A stretch of DNA of 64,000 nt from Callorhinus ursinus (GCF_003265705.1 NW_020312904.1:2793936-2857935); one strand, 5' to 3'. Positions 24,471 through 36,580 are shown, counted from the first letter of the stretch. A program made the numbers and translations. The notes: generated by a model from the letters alone, not told the origin.

Positions 24471-24476
24471 TCTTAC

Positions 24477-24591
24477 CTATGTGTTCGCACATGAAGACTA
24501 CAAAGAAAGGAGTGACAAGGTCATTAATCCCCTGAACATATCCACTGGCAGGGTGACGTATCGCCCATATAAACAATATCCTTTCAAAAAT
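24477..24591 (-). CDS. TBC1D22A: TBC1D22A exon with glutamine finger
   Basis: This 115-bp exon is read on the minus strand. The acceptor is a pyrimidine tract ending TTCTTGCAG. The donor is ACATAG|GTAAGA. It gives 38 complete codons, starting IFERILFIWAIRHPASG, then YVQGINDLVTPFF, and ending VVFMCEHI. One G is left over for the next exon. YVQG is the YxQ glutamine-finger motif that TBC proteins supply in place of the Rab catalytic Gln. The start joins in frame to the KVTE end of the previous exon. Met and His near the end are probable substitutions relative to the Ile and Tyr I recall in human. The next exon, which should encode the acidic loop and the ADTYWCMSKLLDG region, was not found in the remaining 24.5 kb, so that intron runs off the window. 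Confidence 0.94.
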
Positions 24592-24599
24592 CTGCAAGA

Positions 24600-25135
24600 A
24601 AATTGAACAGGTGGTGAAGCAAAAATAAACACATCAGAAACTTTAAAATGTATGCATTCTTTCCCTCAAAATACATATATACGATCAACATTTTTCACTG
24701 TCTCTAATATTAAAAGTAAAAATGTAAACAAAGTATTAATTGCTACTTAATTTTTTCATAAAATTCCTATTATCTTAATTTCTTACTGACTTAAAAGCAA
24801 TTTCAGTGTCTCACCGAGCCCCGAGCTCAGCCTTGCCACACGAGCTGGCTCCCATAGGAGACACCGCCCCCCCCCCAAGCTCCACGGGCAGAGACTGCAC
24901 ATGGCTGCCCAGGACGTGGTCAGGCGGTACAGCAGCACCTGGCCTCTGGGTGAGTGCTCCCTCCGTGTGGAGGGACCGGAGAGCAGAGGACCGGGCAGGT
25001 GGGTGGGCAGGTGCACCCAAGGATGGATGAGTGAATGGAGAGAAGGAAGGAAGCATGGTGGGGGGAGGGGGGTTGTGGTCAGGGGAGGGGGTACATGGAA
25101 AGATGCTCTGAATTTCCCTCATATGGTAAACAGAT
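24600..25135. other. Intron, no recognised feature
   Basis: AT-rich to 24780, then GC-rich with a C10 run near 24867 and purine-rich G-runs at 25055-25095. Confidence 0.5.
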
Positions 25136-25137
25136 TG

Positions 25138-25465
25138 TTTTAAATGAGGCAGAAGTGATATATGACATTATATTAGTTTCAGATGTACAATATATGAATA
25201 GTGACTCAATATTGGTATATATTACAAAATGATCTTTTGTAATATATGTAAGTCTAATTAACACCCGTCACCATACATAGTTACAAATTTCTTCTCTCGT
25301 GATGAGGACTTTGAAGATCTCTTAGCAACTTTGAGACATGCAACACGGTATTATTAAACAGCACACTGTCCATTACATCCCCTGACTTACTTTACGTTGA
25401 CCCCCCCGCCCATTGCACCCACAACCACCCCCACCTCTGTCAGCCACCAGTCTGTTATCATCACC
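25138..25465 (-). mobile_element. L1 3' UTR fragment, antisense
   Basis: 'gacattatattagtttcagatg', 'caaaatgatcttttgtaat', 'acacccgtcaccatacatag', 'ctcttagcaactttgagac' and 'agccaccagtctgttatc' give the antisense L1 3' UTR order. It is moderately diverged. Confidence 0.75.
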
Positions 25466-25469
25466 CAAG

Positions 25470-26520
25470 AGCACCTGCTCCAGCATCTTCCCATTACATA
25501 CATTCCCACCAGCCGTTCCATCACCCAGGCCGTGGACACAGGAGTAGCTTAGCCTCCTCTCTCCCCTTACAAGACCTTTGCTGCTGACCCAGGCCTCATG
25601 CTAAGAAAGCACACGGGGCAGGCTAAACGAGCAAATGCCCAAACAGCACATGAACTGCCTCATTTCCAAACAGGTTGAGCCTGCAGGGCTAACTGTGCTG
25701 GTACCCAAGGAGGTCAGCCCCTTTCTGCACTGCCCTCACTCCCAAATATCACCGAGCTTGTGGTCCGCATCCCCAAATCAACACCAACTCAGCTCTACAG
25801 TGGGAGCACTGGGGCCTAGATGGGCAAGTCTCTTAACCCAGGGCCCACGGGCAACAAGGGGCACCACCAGCCCTAGAATCCAGGCCCCCAGCCTGGTGCC
25901 CACCCTTGTACACCATCAACTATGCTTGCTCCCAACAAATAAAGTAACCAGCACGTAAGCCGGGGCACCTGGGCACAGAGCCTGTCCCAACAGGGCAGCT
26001 GCTAAGTACCTGCTGCTGAATGAGTCGTGCATTCGTGCACATACGTTCATACCTGTGTCTCATTTTACAACAGCTTTCTAGCGAGAACTAGCAAGAATAT
26101 TCAAACAAAAGCAAAAGACCAAAACCACTCAACACGTGGCATCATTTGCCATTTCTCTTGTGCAAACGCAATGTGGCTGACACTGTGCCGCCACATTGGG
26201 CTCCCTCACCCTGGTGACGCTGGAAGCGCATTCGACCCGCCAGTGCAGTGACACAGTGGTAGACAGGGACGCGGAGTCCATGCAGGGGAGGACCCCTCTC
26301 ATAGACCCTACCCACCCCCCCCCCCCCCCCCAGCCGCCACGCAGCAGGCATGGCCCGGCCCGGCCACCTGGACACAAGGAAAGCCCGGGACAGTATCCCA
26401 ACCGTTTCCTCGCCGTGGCCAGGGCAGGGACAGGCTGAGCAAGTGAGGGCACAGTCAGCACGGAGACTGCACCGGGGGCAGAGAGCGGGCAGGGCCGGGC
26501 TGCACTAGGACGAGCAGGAG
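25470..26520. other. Intron with poly-C tract
   Basis: No gene recognised. A C-rich run at about 26308-26332 becomes a G-run in the TBC1D22A pre-mRNA. Confidence 0.5.
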
Positions 26521-26628
26521 CAGTGCCCAGCAGGACACACTTGGGATAGTTCACCACAGTGCCCGGCAGGACACACTTGGGATAGTTCGCCGCAGTGCCC
26601 GGCAGGACACACTTGGGATAGTTCGCCG
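26521..26628. repeat. 36-bp minisatellite, three copies
   Basis: Units begin at 26521, 26557 and 26593, each starting cagtgccc and containing aggacacacttgggatagtt. Copies differ at only one to three bases, so the expansion is recent or homogenised. Confidence 0.95.
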
Positions 26629-26639
26629 CAGAGCAGTGC

Positions 26640-27600
26640 AGAGCCGTGGATGTCAGCTAAGCAGCTCCTCACGAATAAGACCCTGAAGTATGTGTACAGC
26701 TCACGGGCAGGTTTCTACCCCACACTGGAAAGTTCTAGCAAAGACAACCCGGAGGATGGGGAACTCCCGTGCATGCACACTCAGCCATGACGTGGCCAGG
26801 AACAGCGGAGCCTGAAGAGCGCAGGTGCACCCCCACCATCAGCTCAGGCAGGCCCCCAGCCGGACACCCACAGGTGAGACGATGGGGCCCAGCGAGGTGA
26901 AAAGTACCCGCTCTGGCCCGTGCCTCCCGGCGCAGGGTGGCTCCTTCAATTCCCAGCACGGCCTTCAGCCCCTGCACAGGGCAACGCTGGATGACTCCAA
27001 GAGCACCCAGGGATGGGATCAGGCCACACCTTCGGCCATTCTTCGCATGGCCCCTATACAGCCCCTTGAGGGCTACCCTCAAGACATGGCAGCGGAGCAC
27101 CCAGAGATGGGCTCAGCCTACTCTGAAAGAAACTCCCGGGCGGGGCACCCAAGCAAGGCACCAGAACAGACAACCACATGGTGCAGGGGGCACTGTCTGC
27201 AGCACCCTCCCAGTGACCTAGGGCAGGAAGCAAGGACCTGTGTGGTCGCCACACGACAACCAGGCCTGAGGAGGGCTGGGAACAAAGAAGAAGCGTCAGC
27301 CCCACAAACACATGGATGGAAAGGCTCCACGGTGGTACACACTGCGTCCCGGAGGCCACTGAGAGCAAAGGAGAGATGCAGGGGTGCCTTGAGAACAGGA
27401 AGGAATCACTGGGGATAGCCTTGAATGCCACGGTGCAGTACGTGGGCATCAGTAAGCAACCTAACCCCAGTAATGACAATGCTAGTGTGATCACGCAATA
27501 CTTGCCAACATCGATTAAATGCTACTGTCCTAACCACCTTCACTAGCTCATCCTCCTCTAAACGTGGAGGCAGGTATGATTACTGCCCCTTTCAGACAAG
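26640..27600. other. Intron, no supported gene
   Basis: A plus-strand open frame of 197 codons (26825-27418) shows no domain, no coding-like conservation cue and no splice sites. It is considered chance. Confidence 0.5.
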
Positions 27601-27639
27601 GTGGCAGACAGACCCCGAATGGCCCTGTGCCCCCCCACC

Positions 27640-28132
27640 TCCTGGTGTATGAGCTCTTGTGTGGCCCCTTCCCCTTGAGTGTGAACAGCCCTGCACCCTG
27701 CTTCGCACAGGGGATGGGATGTGCAAGATTATGTCATACAGGACAACAACCGTCCTGCTGGGAGACACTCTCCCTGCTGCCTTCAAGGACACAGGCTCCC
27801 ACACTGTGAGCTGCATAAGGAAAGGGCCGTGTGCCCAGGACCTGAGGGCAGCTGAGAAGCAGCAAGGAACCCAGGCCACAGCTCCACAGCCTACCAGCAA
27901 CCGAATCCTGCCAGCAACCACGTGGGCCTGGAAGCGGGTCCTTCCCCAGTCAAGCCGCAGATGCGTCTGCAGCCCAGACCACAACTGTTTGCCACTTGGG
28001 GAGATCCTGAGCTAAGACATGCTCAGACTCCTGACCCACAGAAACTGCAGGACAACAAATATGAATAAGTGTGTGTTGTTTGAAGTGCCAGGTTTGTGAT
28101 GATGTCGTTACAGAGGAATGGGTAACTCATAC
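27640..28132 (+). mobile_element. MaLR-type LTR-like repeat
   Basis: Blocks 'cagcaaccgaatcctgccagc', 'ggcctggaagcgggtccttcc', 'tcctgacccacagaaactgc' and 'gtgtgttgtttgaagtgcc' near the end resemble the 3' half of MaLR/MLT LTRs. No coding sequence is attached. The family name is tentative. Confidence 0.5.
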
Positions 28133-28435
28133 AGATAAGAAGCTCAGGCAGCCACAGGGTAAGCAATTCACCCAGAGCAGCAGAGCCAGAGGTCCATGCT
28201 GGTATCTTGACTAAAAGGTGGTCTTGTGAGGCTTAACTAAATGCCACCACCGATCTGCATTAGTACACAAGAGCTGTTTTCATATGTAAATCAAAAAGGA
28301 GAGAACACCAAAAAATTATAACTATATGGTAAGAAAGAAACAGCAACATCCGTGAGCTCCTGGTGAGCAAACTACATCTAAACTTGGTTTCCACCTGTCC
28401 AAGGCCTAGCAGGGACCTGGTCATCAAAGGGGCCT

Positions 28436-28548
28436 GGTGTGCACACATGCGTGTACACAGATACGTGGCATGTGTGCACAGGTGTGAGGTGCGTGTGCAC
28501 ACAGATGTGTGGTACCTGTGTGCGGGCAGGTGTGCGTGTGCACTGGAA
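28436..28548. repeat. Degenerate GT/CA-alternating tract
   Basis: Runs of gtgtgcacac, gtgtacacag and gtgtgcgtgtgc alternate purine and pyrimidine over about 110 bp. It lies 130 bp before a CT/CA microsatellite. Confidence 0.8.
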
Positions 28549-28677
28549 GAAAAGCCAGAGCTCAGGGCAGGGAAATCTCCTTTCCTGCTTTGTAATCTAT
28601 CCTGGGGAAGTGATCATGTCAGCAATGGACCCCTCCCAACCCTTTCACTAAGCCCCAGACTTTCAGAGCACTTGGCT

Positions 28678-28678
<1 letters not shown>

Positions 28679-28738
<60 letters not shown>

Positions 28739-28741
28739 ACC
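28679..28741. repeat. (CT)n(CA)n compound microsatellite
   Basis: About 17 CT units followed directly by about 14 CA units. No SINE head or A-tail is attached. Confidence 0.95.
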
Positions 28742-28744
28742 CTA

Positions 28745-29480
28745 ACCCCACTCACAAGCAGGAATGCAGGTTTTCGCTTGGCAACCCTGGAACGGAAGAA
28801 AAGCTGGTGCAGATGACTGAGCCGGCTCCGCACAGCAGGAAATGTGGAGGGGACATGAGTGTTCTCAGTGCAGCCAGCACCCGTGCGGGCAACTGGAGCA
28901 GCCTGCTCGCGATTCCTAGGCCCAGAGGCCACAGAAGGTCTGAGAAAGCAGCAGGGAAGACCTGCTGGCCGGGGCTCCTGACGCAGTCCCAAAGCTTCCC
29001 TCATGCAGAGTCCAGAGCAAGCTGTCCTGAGATGGACCAGGCTCCACAGGATATTACCTGGGGAAACTGAGGAAAGCACTCAGGGGCAAACGCATCTGGT
29101 AAACACGGCTGAGCAAGGAGGTAGGAGGAGGCAGCTGAGCCTTCTCAGTCCCAAACAGACCGTTCATGTGCTTGCAAAGCCGTCTATAAGGGAGCCAACA
29201 ACCTAGCAATCGCCTTACTGCCCCTCACCTGGGCCCCGCGCAGTCTTCCAGAAGCACGGGCCGGCCCTCACGCTCACAGCCTGCAGAGTGCCCTGTGTCT
29301 GTACTACTTTGGGAAAACTTCCAGAATTCAGATTTCCCATTAATTAAAGAAAAGCTATCAATCAGGTAGTTCAAATTATTTATACTTAACTCTACTTATC
29401 TCTCTTGAGAACCTGAAAATTATACCCTTAAGGCTTTAATCCCAGTAACATGTAAACAAAGAGACAAGTAGTTCAAACAA
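28745..29480. other. Intron, no supported gene
   Basis: No exon or clear repeat was recognised. 29330-29450 is AT-rich. Confidence 0.5.
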
Positions 29481-29497
29481 AAACAAAAATGGCTCTT

Positions 29498-29685
29498 TTT
29501 TTTTAAAAGATTGTATTTATTTATTTGAGAGAGAGAGAGCAAGTGAGCGAGCAAAAGCAGGGGGAGGGGCAGAGGGAGAGGCAGACTCCAAGCTAAGCAG
29601 GGAGCCCGATGCGGGGCTCGATCCCAGGACCCCGGGATCATGACCTGAGCTGAAGCAGACGCTTAACCGAGCCACCCAGGCGCGC
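29498..29685 (-). mobile_element. CAN-SINE
   Basis: Antisense copy ending GAGCCACCCAGGCGCGC. Flanked by caaaaatggct at 29484-29494 and 29686-29696. Its GATCCCAGGACCCCGGGATC block is close to young copies. Confidence 0.93.
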
Positions 29686-30039
29686 CAAAAATGGCTTTTA
29701 ACAAGACATTTTAACAAGGCAGGCTAAAATGCCGAAAAAGCACGGCCAGCCGTGGAGGTTTGTGACGACGGATGCAAATCCTGGCTGTGCCACTAAAGAG
29801 ACACATGTCTGCGGGTCCTCACCCCGGAGGTCCAGCCTCGAGGCCACGGAGAACGAGGGCTCCCTCACGTCTTCACCCCCACAGCAGCCTCCAAAACACT
29901 CGGCTCCGCTGCCACCAGCTAGTGGCCGTCATCTCGTGTCTGGTCCCCCTGTAACACCCCGGACCGCACACCCCCCAGAGAGGCAGCAGAGCTCCCGACA
30001 CACATCAGGTCACATCGTGGTCGCCGGAGGGTAAATGCA

Positions 30040-30390
30040 AACTCCTGGCCCTGACTCCAAGGTGCCTGGCCTACCACTCCCTTCCCCACCTTGTCACCTC
30101 CGCTGGGTCTTCTCTCACCAAACCAGTCACTTCTGTCCCCTCCTCAAGGCACCTGCACGTCTTCTTTCCACCTGCAACGCCCCAGCACCCCTGATCTGCA
30201 GCATTAGGTCAGAGTTCCAGGGCCGCCTCCTGAGAGCCAACTTCCTGTACCACCCCAGCTGGGCCAGCAGCCCCTCTTCCGAGGCCGCAGCTCCAACCAC
30301 TCCCACGTTGAGCCCCCTGAGGAAGGGTCCTCCTGCATCCCGCTCACTCCGTGCCCTCAGGCCTGGCACATAACGGGCCCAGAGGAAAAC
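30040..30390 (+). repeat. L2-like element
   Basis: The pyrimidine-rich sequence follows the L2 3' part: 'ctggccctgactccaaggtg', 'cacgtcttctttccacctgc', 'ccgtgccctcaggcctggc' and a 'ggcacataacgggcc' end. Diverged. Confidence 0.5.
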
Positions 30391-30443
30391 CCTGGAACTC
30401 TTTGCTGAATGGAGGCGTGAAGGAGCCCCTTCGTGTTGAGCCC

Positions 30444-30474
30444 TTAATAGCTAATAAGACCCAATGTGTATTCA
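30444..30474 (+). repeat. 31-bp element, inverted partner at 34086
   Basis: This 31-bp stretch (starts ttaatagctaataag, ends tgtgtattca) is identical to the reverse complement of 34086-34116. No known repeat family was recognised on either side. Confidence 0.9.
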
Positions 30475-30479
30475 CATTG

Positions 30480-33400
30480 GCTCTGCTCTTGCCTCTGCTC
30501 TCCAGCGTCTGTGCCATCGGTGAGCACCTGGACCTTCCCATTCCGGCAAGATCTCAGACAACACCTGGGACCCGGACCAGTGGTTCCATTCTGTTTCTCC
30601 ATCAAGTGGTGCTCCAGCCCCAGCTCCTCAGATGCCAGGCGGTGGGGACATCAGGGGCCCCCCACTTGTTGGAGAGGCAAAACAGACTGGAGGGCAGGGG
30701 GACCCAGCTGCACTAACGGGGAGGCGGTGGGAGAGCATGTGGCACAGGGAGACTAGAAGAGGAGGCGACAACAGGAAAACAGCACAGTGAAGGCTGATAC
30801 GGAGTTCTTCAGGAGGCAGGAGGAGCAGAGCACAGAGGGGGACGCAGCCAGGAGGCAGGGGGACAACGCAAGGCTCGGGAAGCCCCTGGGCTGAGTCAGA
30901 GCCATCACGCTTCGCATGATGAACCGGTCCTGTATGCAGGGAGTTCATGTTCACCATCGGAAGACTCTCCTATCTCCGAGCCACAAGCCAAGGCCCGGGC
31001 ATGGGGAGAGTACGCCACGTGAGCGCAAGGCAGAGCACCCACGTCCACCCCATCAGCACCAGCTCCGTTTTCCACAGGAGAAGCGTCTGAGCATCCTCCT
31101 CAGGGAACGCCCCCTCCCGCCCTGTCCCGACTCCTGACAGCGGCACCCAGCCACCTCCGCAGTTCTGCGTGCACGCCAACGTCCACACCAGCTGAACCGC
31201 TTCTGCTAGTCACTCTGGGGCTCACAGGCCCTTTACCCTGACATCTGTCTTGAGTGAGCACTCTCAGCTCTCCCTGTCATTACAGAGCTGCCCCCAGAGC
31301 CCCTCATCTCCTTGCATATTATTTCTAACAACAGCCATTAATTTAGAACATAAGAAATAAAACACCAGGATTTATGTTTCTTTGGCAGGAAAGGAGGAAG
31401 AGAAGGTAAGTAACTGGCCTCTCTTCATCCTGTCAGACTGTCCTGCCACGCCGGGGACACACCAGGAAGCCACGGGGGGCCCCACCCCCAACCAAAGCAT
31501 CTGCAGGCCCCAGGCCCACACACCTTCCCTGGCAGGCACCCCCAGTCCTACGCGCCCGATTTGGCCCAGTGGCACAGCCAGACGCCACCCCCAGCACACG
31601 CAGCAGCAGCGATCTATCTGAGGGGGCAGGCGGAAGCCTACCTTTGACGAGGTGACAGACAGTTCAGCCTTGTCTAGACTCCTCGGAGGAAAAAACTTTC
31701 CATTAATTGCAATAATGTAGAAAAGATTTCCATGTAGGGAGGATGCCTGCTGACACTGGGAGCTCACAAACCCAGCACATGGAGGAGAACAAAGTCCTGA
31801 GCTGCCTGCCCGCTGAGGAGGGTGTCATGTGCAGGGTGGCCAGGCAAAGGGGCCTCGGGCAGAGGGGGCCAGCAGGAACCGTAGGGCAGCAAGCATCCCA
31901 ACAGCCCCTCCTGAGGGCCCCAAGGTTCACTCGTGCCCCTGGCCACCCCCTTCCAGCTCCTGTCCCTGCTCCCTTCCAGGCGCTGGAACAGGACAGGGGC
32001 CCAGGGGCCCCGGGAGACAGGGCTGCTGCACGACACCTGGCCCAGACCTAAATCTAACCCGTCCACTCGCAGCTGCACCGGGACGACCATGGGCCGGGCT
32101 GCAAAGCTGATTGGCAGGACTAGGCCCAAAGCAGAAACTACACGTGCCGTTGGTAGGCTGAGGGCTGCCTTCTCTTTGTTTTTTTTTTTTCTCATCACTA
32201 ACTAATTTATCCTGTATCTTTTACCTTAAATCACTTCATCTGACTTGACTTTGCTTCTGTTTGAAATCACAACTAGCACAGGTCTGAGTCTAAGTCACTC
32301 AGCACCGTCCAGAACTCCCTGCCCAAACCACCTGAGGTGGTCCCGTGGGGCCCCAGGGTCCCCACGGCCTCCCTCCGACAGCTCCTGTCTCACAGACCCT
32401 CAGCCCCATTCCTAACAAGGTCTGTGAAGACCTGAGCGACAGTGCGCCCCACCTTAGATCCCGCCCCTGCCACACGCGTGACCGTGAGCACATCAGGATG
32501 GGACCTCTGAGGGCTACCCCGAAAATATTTTCCCAGTTGACTGCCATCGTAATGAGCTCTCCACAGAGGAGACATCGCTGAGAGCAAGCCATGAGGAAAC
32601 GGGACCCCGTTCCCAACACGGCAGGACGCGTGCTGCGGGGCTTCTAACCTGCATCTGACGCCCGCTCTTGTACACAGCATGCTCCGAGCGACGTCCAAGC
32701 TTCTGCGCTCAGGCTCACAACAGACATCACCAAGAGACACAACCAAGCAGGGCTTTCCTCTCACCTTTTCCAAGCAGGTGTTTTCAAAGTCAACAACATG
32801 ACCCTTTAAGGGGTACGAGTTTAGCACCAGTTCCCTTGAATTTACACCCAGTGATGGGCCGGAGGGGCAAACTGGGAGCAGGCATTCGCTCTTGCTGGCT
32901 TCTCCACCCCCAGGGCCCAATGCTCCCTGACACAGTCTCAACTAAAAACGAAATCCGAGAGGAATCTTGTGAAGGACATTCACCAAGGTCAGCCCACACT
33001 GATGGTACAACCCCAAGGACGAGTGGCTCTGAGCCCTACTAAGGAAGGCGCCAGGAGAACAGCTCCGGCCACTGCCAGACCTCTCACTGACCAGGCCCAA
33101 TTCCGCAGAGGTCCCTTGGGGCCAGGCTCAGAAAGTGACAGAGGCCAGAGCCGGCGGGTCACCGAAATCAAGGGTCCAAAGCCAGAGGGGCCAAGCCAGG
33201 AATCAGGAGGAGAGACCCAGCAAGCGGCCTGGGGGGGGGCGTGGGGCCCTGTGCCTGCACCTGCCCAGCCCTTGCCCCCAGGGCCAGCACCAGGAGGCCA
33301 CAGGACAGCGCCGCTGAGCCGCCCGCCACGTGCCAAAGGCAGCTGAGCTTGGGGCGGGAAGCCACCGTCCAGCACCTTCACCGCTGCCTGCAACAAAGGC

Positions 33401-34080
33401 ACCACCAGGACACCCCAGGCCTGTGCTGCCTGCCTGTGGGGCACAAGGAGGGGGCGCACGGGGGGGGCGGGGCCGGCCAGCCTGGGAGGCAGGATGTTCT
33501 TCCCACAAGGTTGCTTGAGGACCAGGTCAGGAAACAGAGGCTCCCCAGAACTGTGACACAGGGGACATCAGCAACTCAGTGTTACCCTCCAAATTCAAGT
33601 GTCCCCCCAAAGCACCCTGATCGGGGCTGTTCTCCAGCTCTGCGCACGGCCAGAACAAGGCTGGCAATACACACACAGACTTTCCGGACGAAGCGACAGG
33701 ACCCCCTCCACTTCCTGCAGGCCTGTCTGTGGCCACCCTTCGACAGCACTGTGCTGAGGCCAGAGACCACGCCCAGGCCTGGGAGTCCACTCAGACTTCT
33801 CCAGGGGGTCACAGCCCCCACCACGTCATCTGCCAGAGGTCCAGGTGTTTCACTGACCGCTGCGGCAGGGCAGGTGCAAGCAAGACTGCTCACAGGGGGC
33901 GGCCAGAGGGAGCGGCGTGGTGAGCCAGGGGGAGAGAGCAGGCACAGCACGTGAACTCAAGGTGAAGCAATGTGCTGTCAGGTTAAGTAGCACTACCACC
34001 TGCCAAAGGACAATAAAGGCAGGATGCCCCCCGTGTAAGGGTAAGTTTAGTGAAAACACAGAACGATGGGAAATGGCTCG
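30480..34080. other. GC-rich unique intron
   Basis: Long overlapping open frames occur on both strands (for example 33241-33954, 237 codons, and 32390-32941). They reflect high GC content. None has a recognisable domain, signal peptide or splice border. No repeat was recognised with confidence. G-runs occur at 33229-33245 and 33455-33475. Confidence 0.5.
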
Positions 34081-34085
34081 AACAA

Positions 34086-34116
34086 TGAATACACATTGGG
34101 TCTTATTAGCTATTAA
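34086..34116 (-). repeat. 31-bp element, inverted copy
   Basis: Exact inverted partner of 30444-30474, 3.6 kb away. Identity stops sharply outside the 31 bp apart from one or two bases. Confidence 0.9.
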
Positions 34117-34119
34117 AGT

Positions 34120-35290
34120 TCTGTTAACATTCCTGATGTGCTTGTCTAAAGAGTCGGAATTCATTAAAAGTAGTTCGAACTTTAAACTCTTCCCAAAGTA
34201 TCTTTTCTACAAACCAGCTTACACTCAACAACAGTAATAAAAGAGTTGCTACTATCGGTTACTGCCGGGGCTGAAAAAATTGCAAACATGGCAGGCACTC
34301 CCAGCTCATTCGCTCGCCAGACTTCAGACGCCTGAACACCAAGAAAGGTTTCTCCTAAAAAACTCAAAGGACATCCCTGCACAGAAGGCTCCCGGGAGGG
34401 CTTGAGAGGTCCCCGTCTTCACTCTGCAAACATGCCATGACCTCATGGGTCCCCAGGGCAGGACCCGGCCGGCACCGCGGGGTGCCCTGGTTGCTGAACC
34501 ACTCGGTGGTCTAAGACACGAAATACACTGAGCCCAAGAAGGCCGCTGTGCTCATGAGGACTTATAAAAATCTGATTTCAGAAATCTGAAAACACTCTGC
34601 CATATGCACGACCCACACACAGCACACAAAGCACCATGGAGATCATTTCTGTGCAAGGAACAACACCATCCACAGCTCTGCTGGGAGGACTGGGGGGCTC
34701 ACATCCCTGGAAACCCAGAAGCAACGTGGCCCAGAAAGAAGTTACCACAGCACAAGCATTTGCAACTTGATCCAAGGAACACCGGCCCCGTATGAATTCT
34801 AACACCTGATGAATGACACCAAGTAAGAGCCCATAACAGATCTAACATGTGCACCAAAAGGTAGCCACCTATCACATAAAATACACGCCGGACATACCAA
34901 GACGGCCACTGATGATTTGTCACAATGCTAATTAATCACGTAGACCTCTCTTAAAGCAAGAACGAGGCCGAGTGTGGTGTGTGAACAACCTGACACTCAC
35001 CTCCTTCAAACATGACAATTTACGCCCCACGTTCTGTGCTCAAGACAAGTGTTTAATAGGTTAGCAAAGGCACAGATGTCTCACTACACTCAAAACACTT
35101 TCAAACAAAACATCACAGTGTCACTATTACCAGGCCAAAGATTCAACACGACAAACACTGCTACACGTCAAAGTGTTGTGAAGAAACAGGGGCTGGTCAG
35201 AAAGAAGCATTTTTCAAATTCAGGAGCGACCAGACTTCCCTTCTGGCAGTGTGGCTCACGAGATGGCCACTGACCTGCTCCTGCCAGGCC
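34120..35290. other. Intron, no supported feature
   Basis: No exon, RNA gene or secure repeat was recognised. Confidence 0.45.
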
Positions 35291-35878
35291 CTGGAACAAT
35301 CTACCCCTAACAACCAGATTTACTTCCAGAAGATACAGTCCCTCAATACCAGGAAGTCTACAAATAAAATCCACCACGTTAAGAGAATAAGGGGGCAAAA
35401 ATGTATTCTCATATCAGATGACAGGCAGAAAGGACTTGATAAACCTCAACAACCATTTATGACTTCAACACCCTGAGCAAGGCACCACCCCTCACATGAC
35501 AAACAGCAACTGTAACGCTTAGAGTAACTATCCTAAGTCAGTGTAATGTGAACAGGCCTCCCGTTATGATCAGGAATGACACCAGGATGCCTGCTTCCCC
35601 CACTGTATTCAGTGTTGTAGTAGAAGTCTTAGCCAGCAAAACAAAACAAATTTTTAAAAAAGTATCAAAATAGAAAAAAAAAAGAAACTGCCACTATTCA
35701 CAAGTAATAGGATTACCTTCTCTAAAACCTCAACCACATCCACACACAAACATGAGAATTGATGAAAGAGGTTAGTAAAATGTGCCAGATAGAAGATTCA
35801 CTGACAAAAGTCAACTGCCTTTCTAGAGAGTATCCAAAGAAGACAAGAGAGAAAACATTGTTTAAAAATAAAAGATCC

Positions 35879-36085
35879 GGGGCGCCTGGGTGGCTCAGTC
35901 ATTAAGCGTCTGCCTTCAACTCAGGTCATGATCCCAGGTCCTGGGATCGAGCCCCGCATCGGGCTCCCTGCTCTGTGAGAAGCCTGCTTCTCCCTCTCCC
36001 ACTCCCCCTGCTTGTGTTCCCTCTCTCGCTCTCTCTCTCTCTCTGGCAAATAAATAAACAAAATATTTAAAAAATAAAAAATAAG
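35879..36085 (+). mobile_element. CAN-SINE nested in old L1
   Basis: Near-consensus head (GGGGCGCCTGGGTGGCTCAG), GGGATCGAGCCCCGC block, long CT repeat and A-rich tail. Flanked by ataaaagatcc at 35868-35878 and 36087-36097. Confidence 0.95.
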
Positions 36086-36580
36086 AATAAAAGATCCAGA
36101 GAACTAAAGAAATGCAAAAACAAAATGTGAATTCTCTCCAACTGATGGGCAGATTCGATGTGATTTCTAGGATTTTCATGAAACTAATGAGCTGATTTTA
36201 CATTTTCACGAATGGCCCAGAACGAGGCACGGGCAGCCCGGCCTGCAGGACGGCAAGACCACAGAAGCAAGAGGAAGCCAGCACAGGGACAAACGGACAG
36301 ACAGACCAGCAGAATGGATGACAGACCACACGGATCCCACATACGTATGGAATCCTGATTTAAGACCGAGCCGATCCGTGGGTGGGGGCACAACTGCTTA
36401 TCCACGTGGGGAACGTGTTCAGAAATCAGACTGCCACGTCAAACTCCACGCACATAAAGTCCATTCCAAACAGATTACGGCCCTAAATCTAAAGGGCAAA
36501 ACTTCAAAACTCTTGTTAGAAAGATTCAAACTTCTTTGAAACCATGAGGTTAAAAAGAATGTCTTAAGATGCAAAAAGGC

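Noticed and set aside
1..24476. Next TBC1D22A exon (acidic loop and the conserved region after it)
   Set aside because: I looked on the minus strand for the expected residues and splice borders and did not find them. It probably lies before base 1.
26521..26628. CRISPR-like array
   Set aside because: Direct head-to-tail 36-bp units without spacers in a mammalian intron are a minisatellite.
26825..27418. 197-codon open frame on the plus strand
   Set aside because: No recognisable protein features and overlapped by antisense frames of similar length.
28363..29070. 235-codon open frame on the plus strand
   Set aside because: It runs through a (CT)n(CA)n microsatellite and a GT/CA tract. Its length comes from low-complexity repeats.
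33241..33954. 237-codon open frame on the plus strand
   Set aside because: GC-rich region with equally long frames on the other strand. No domain, signal, splice border or plausible family, so chance is the better explanation.
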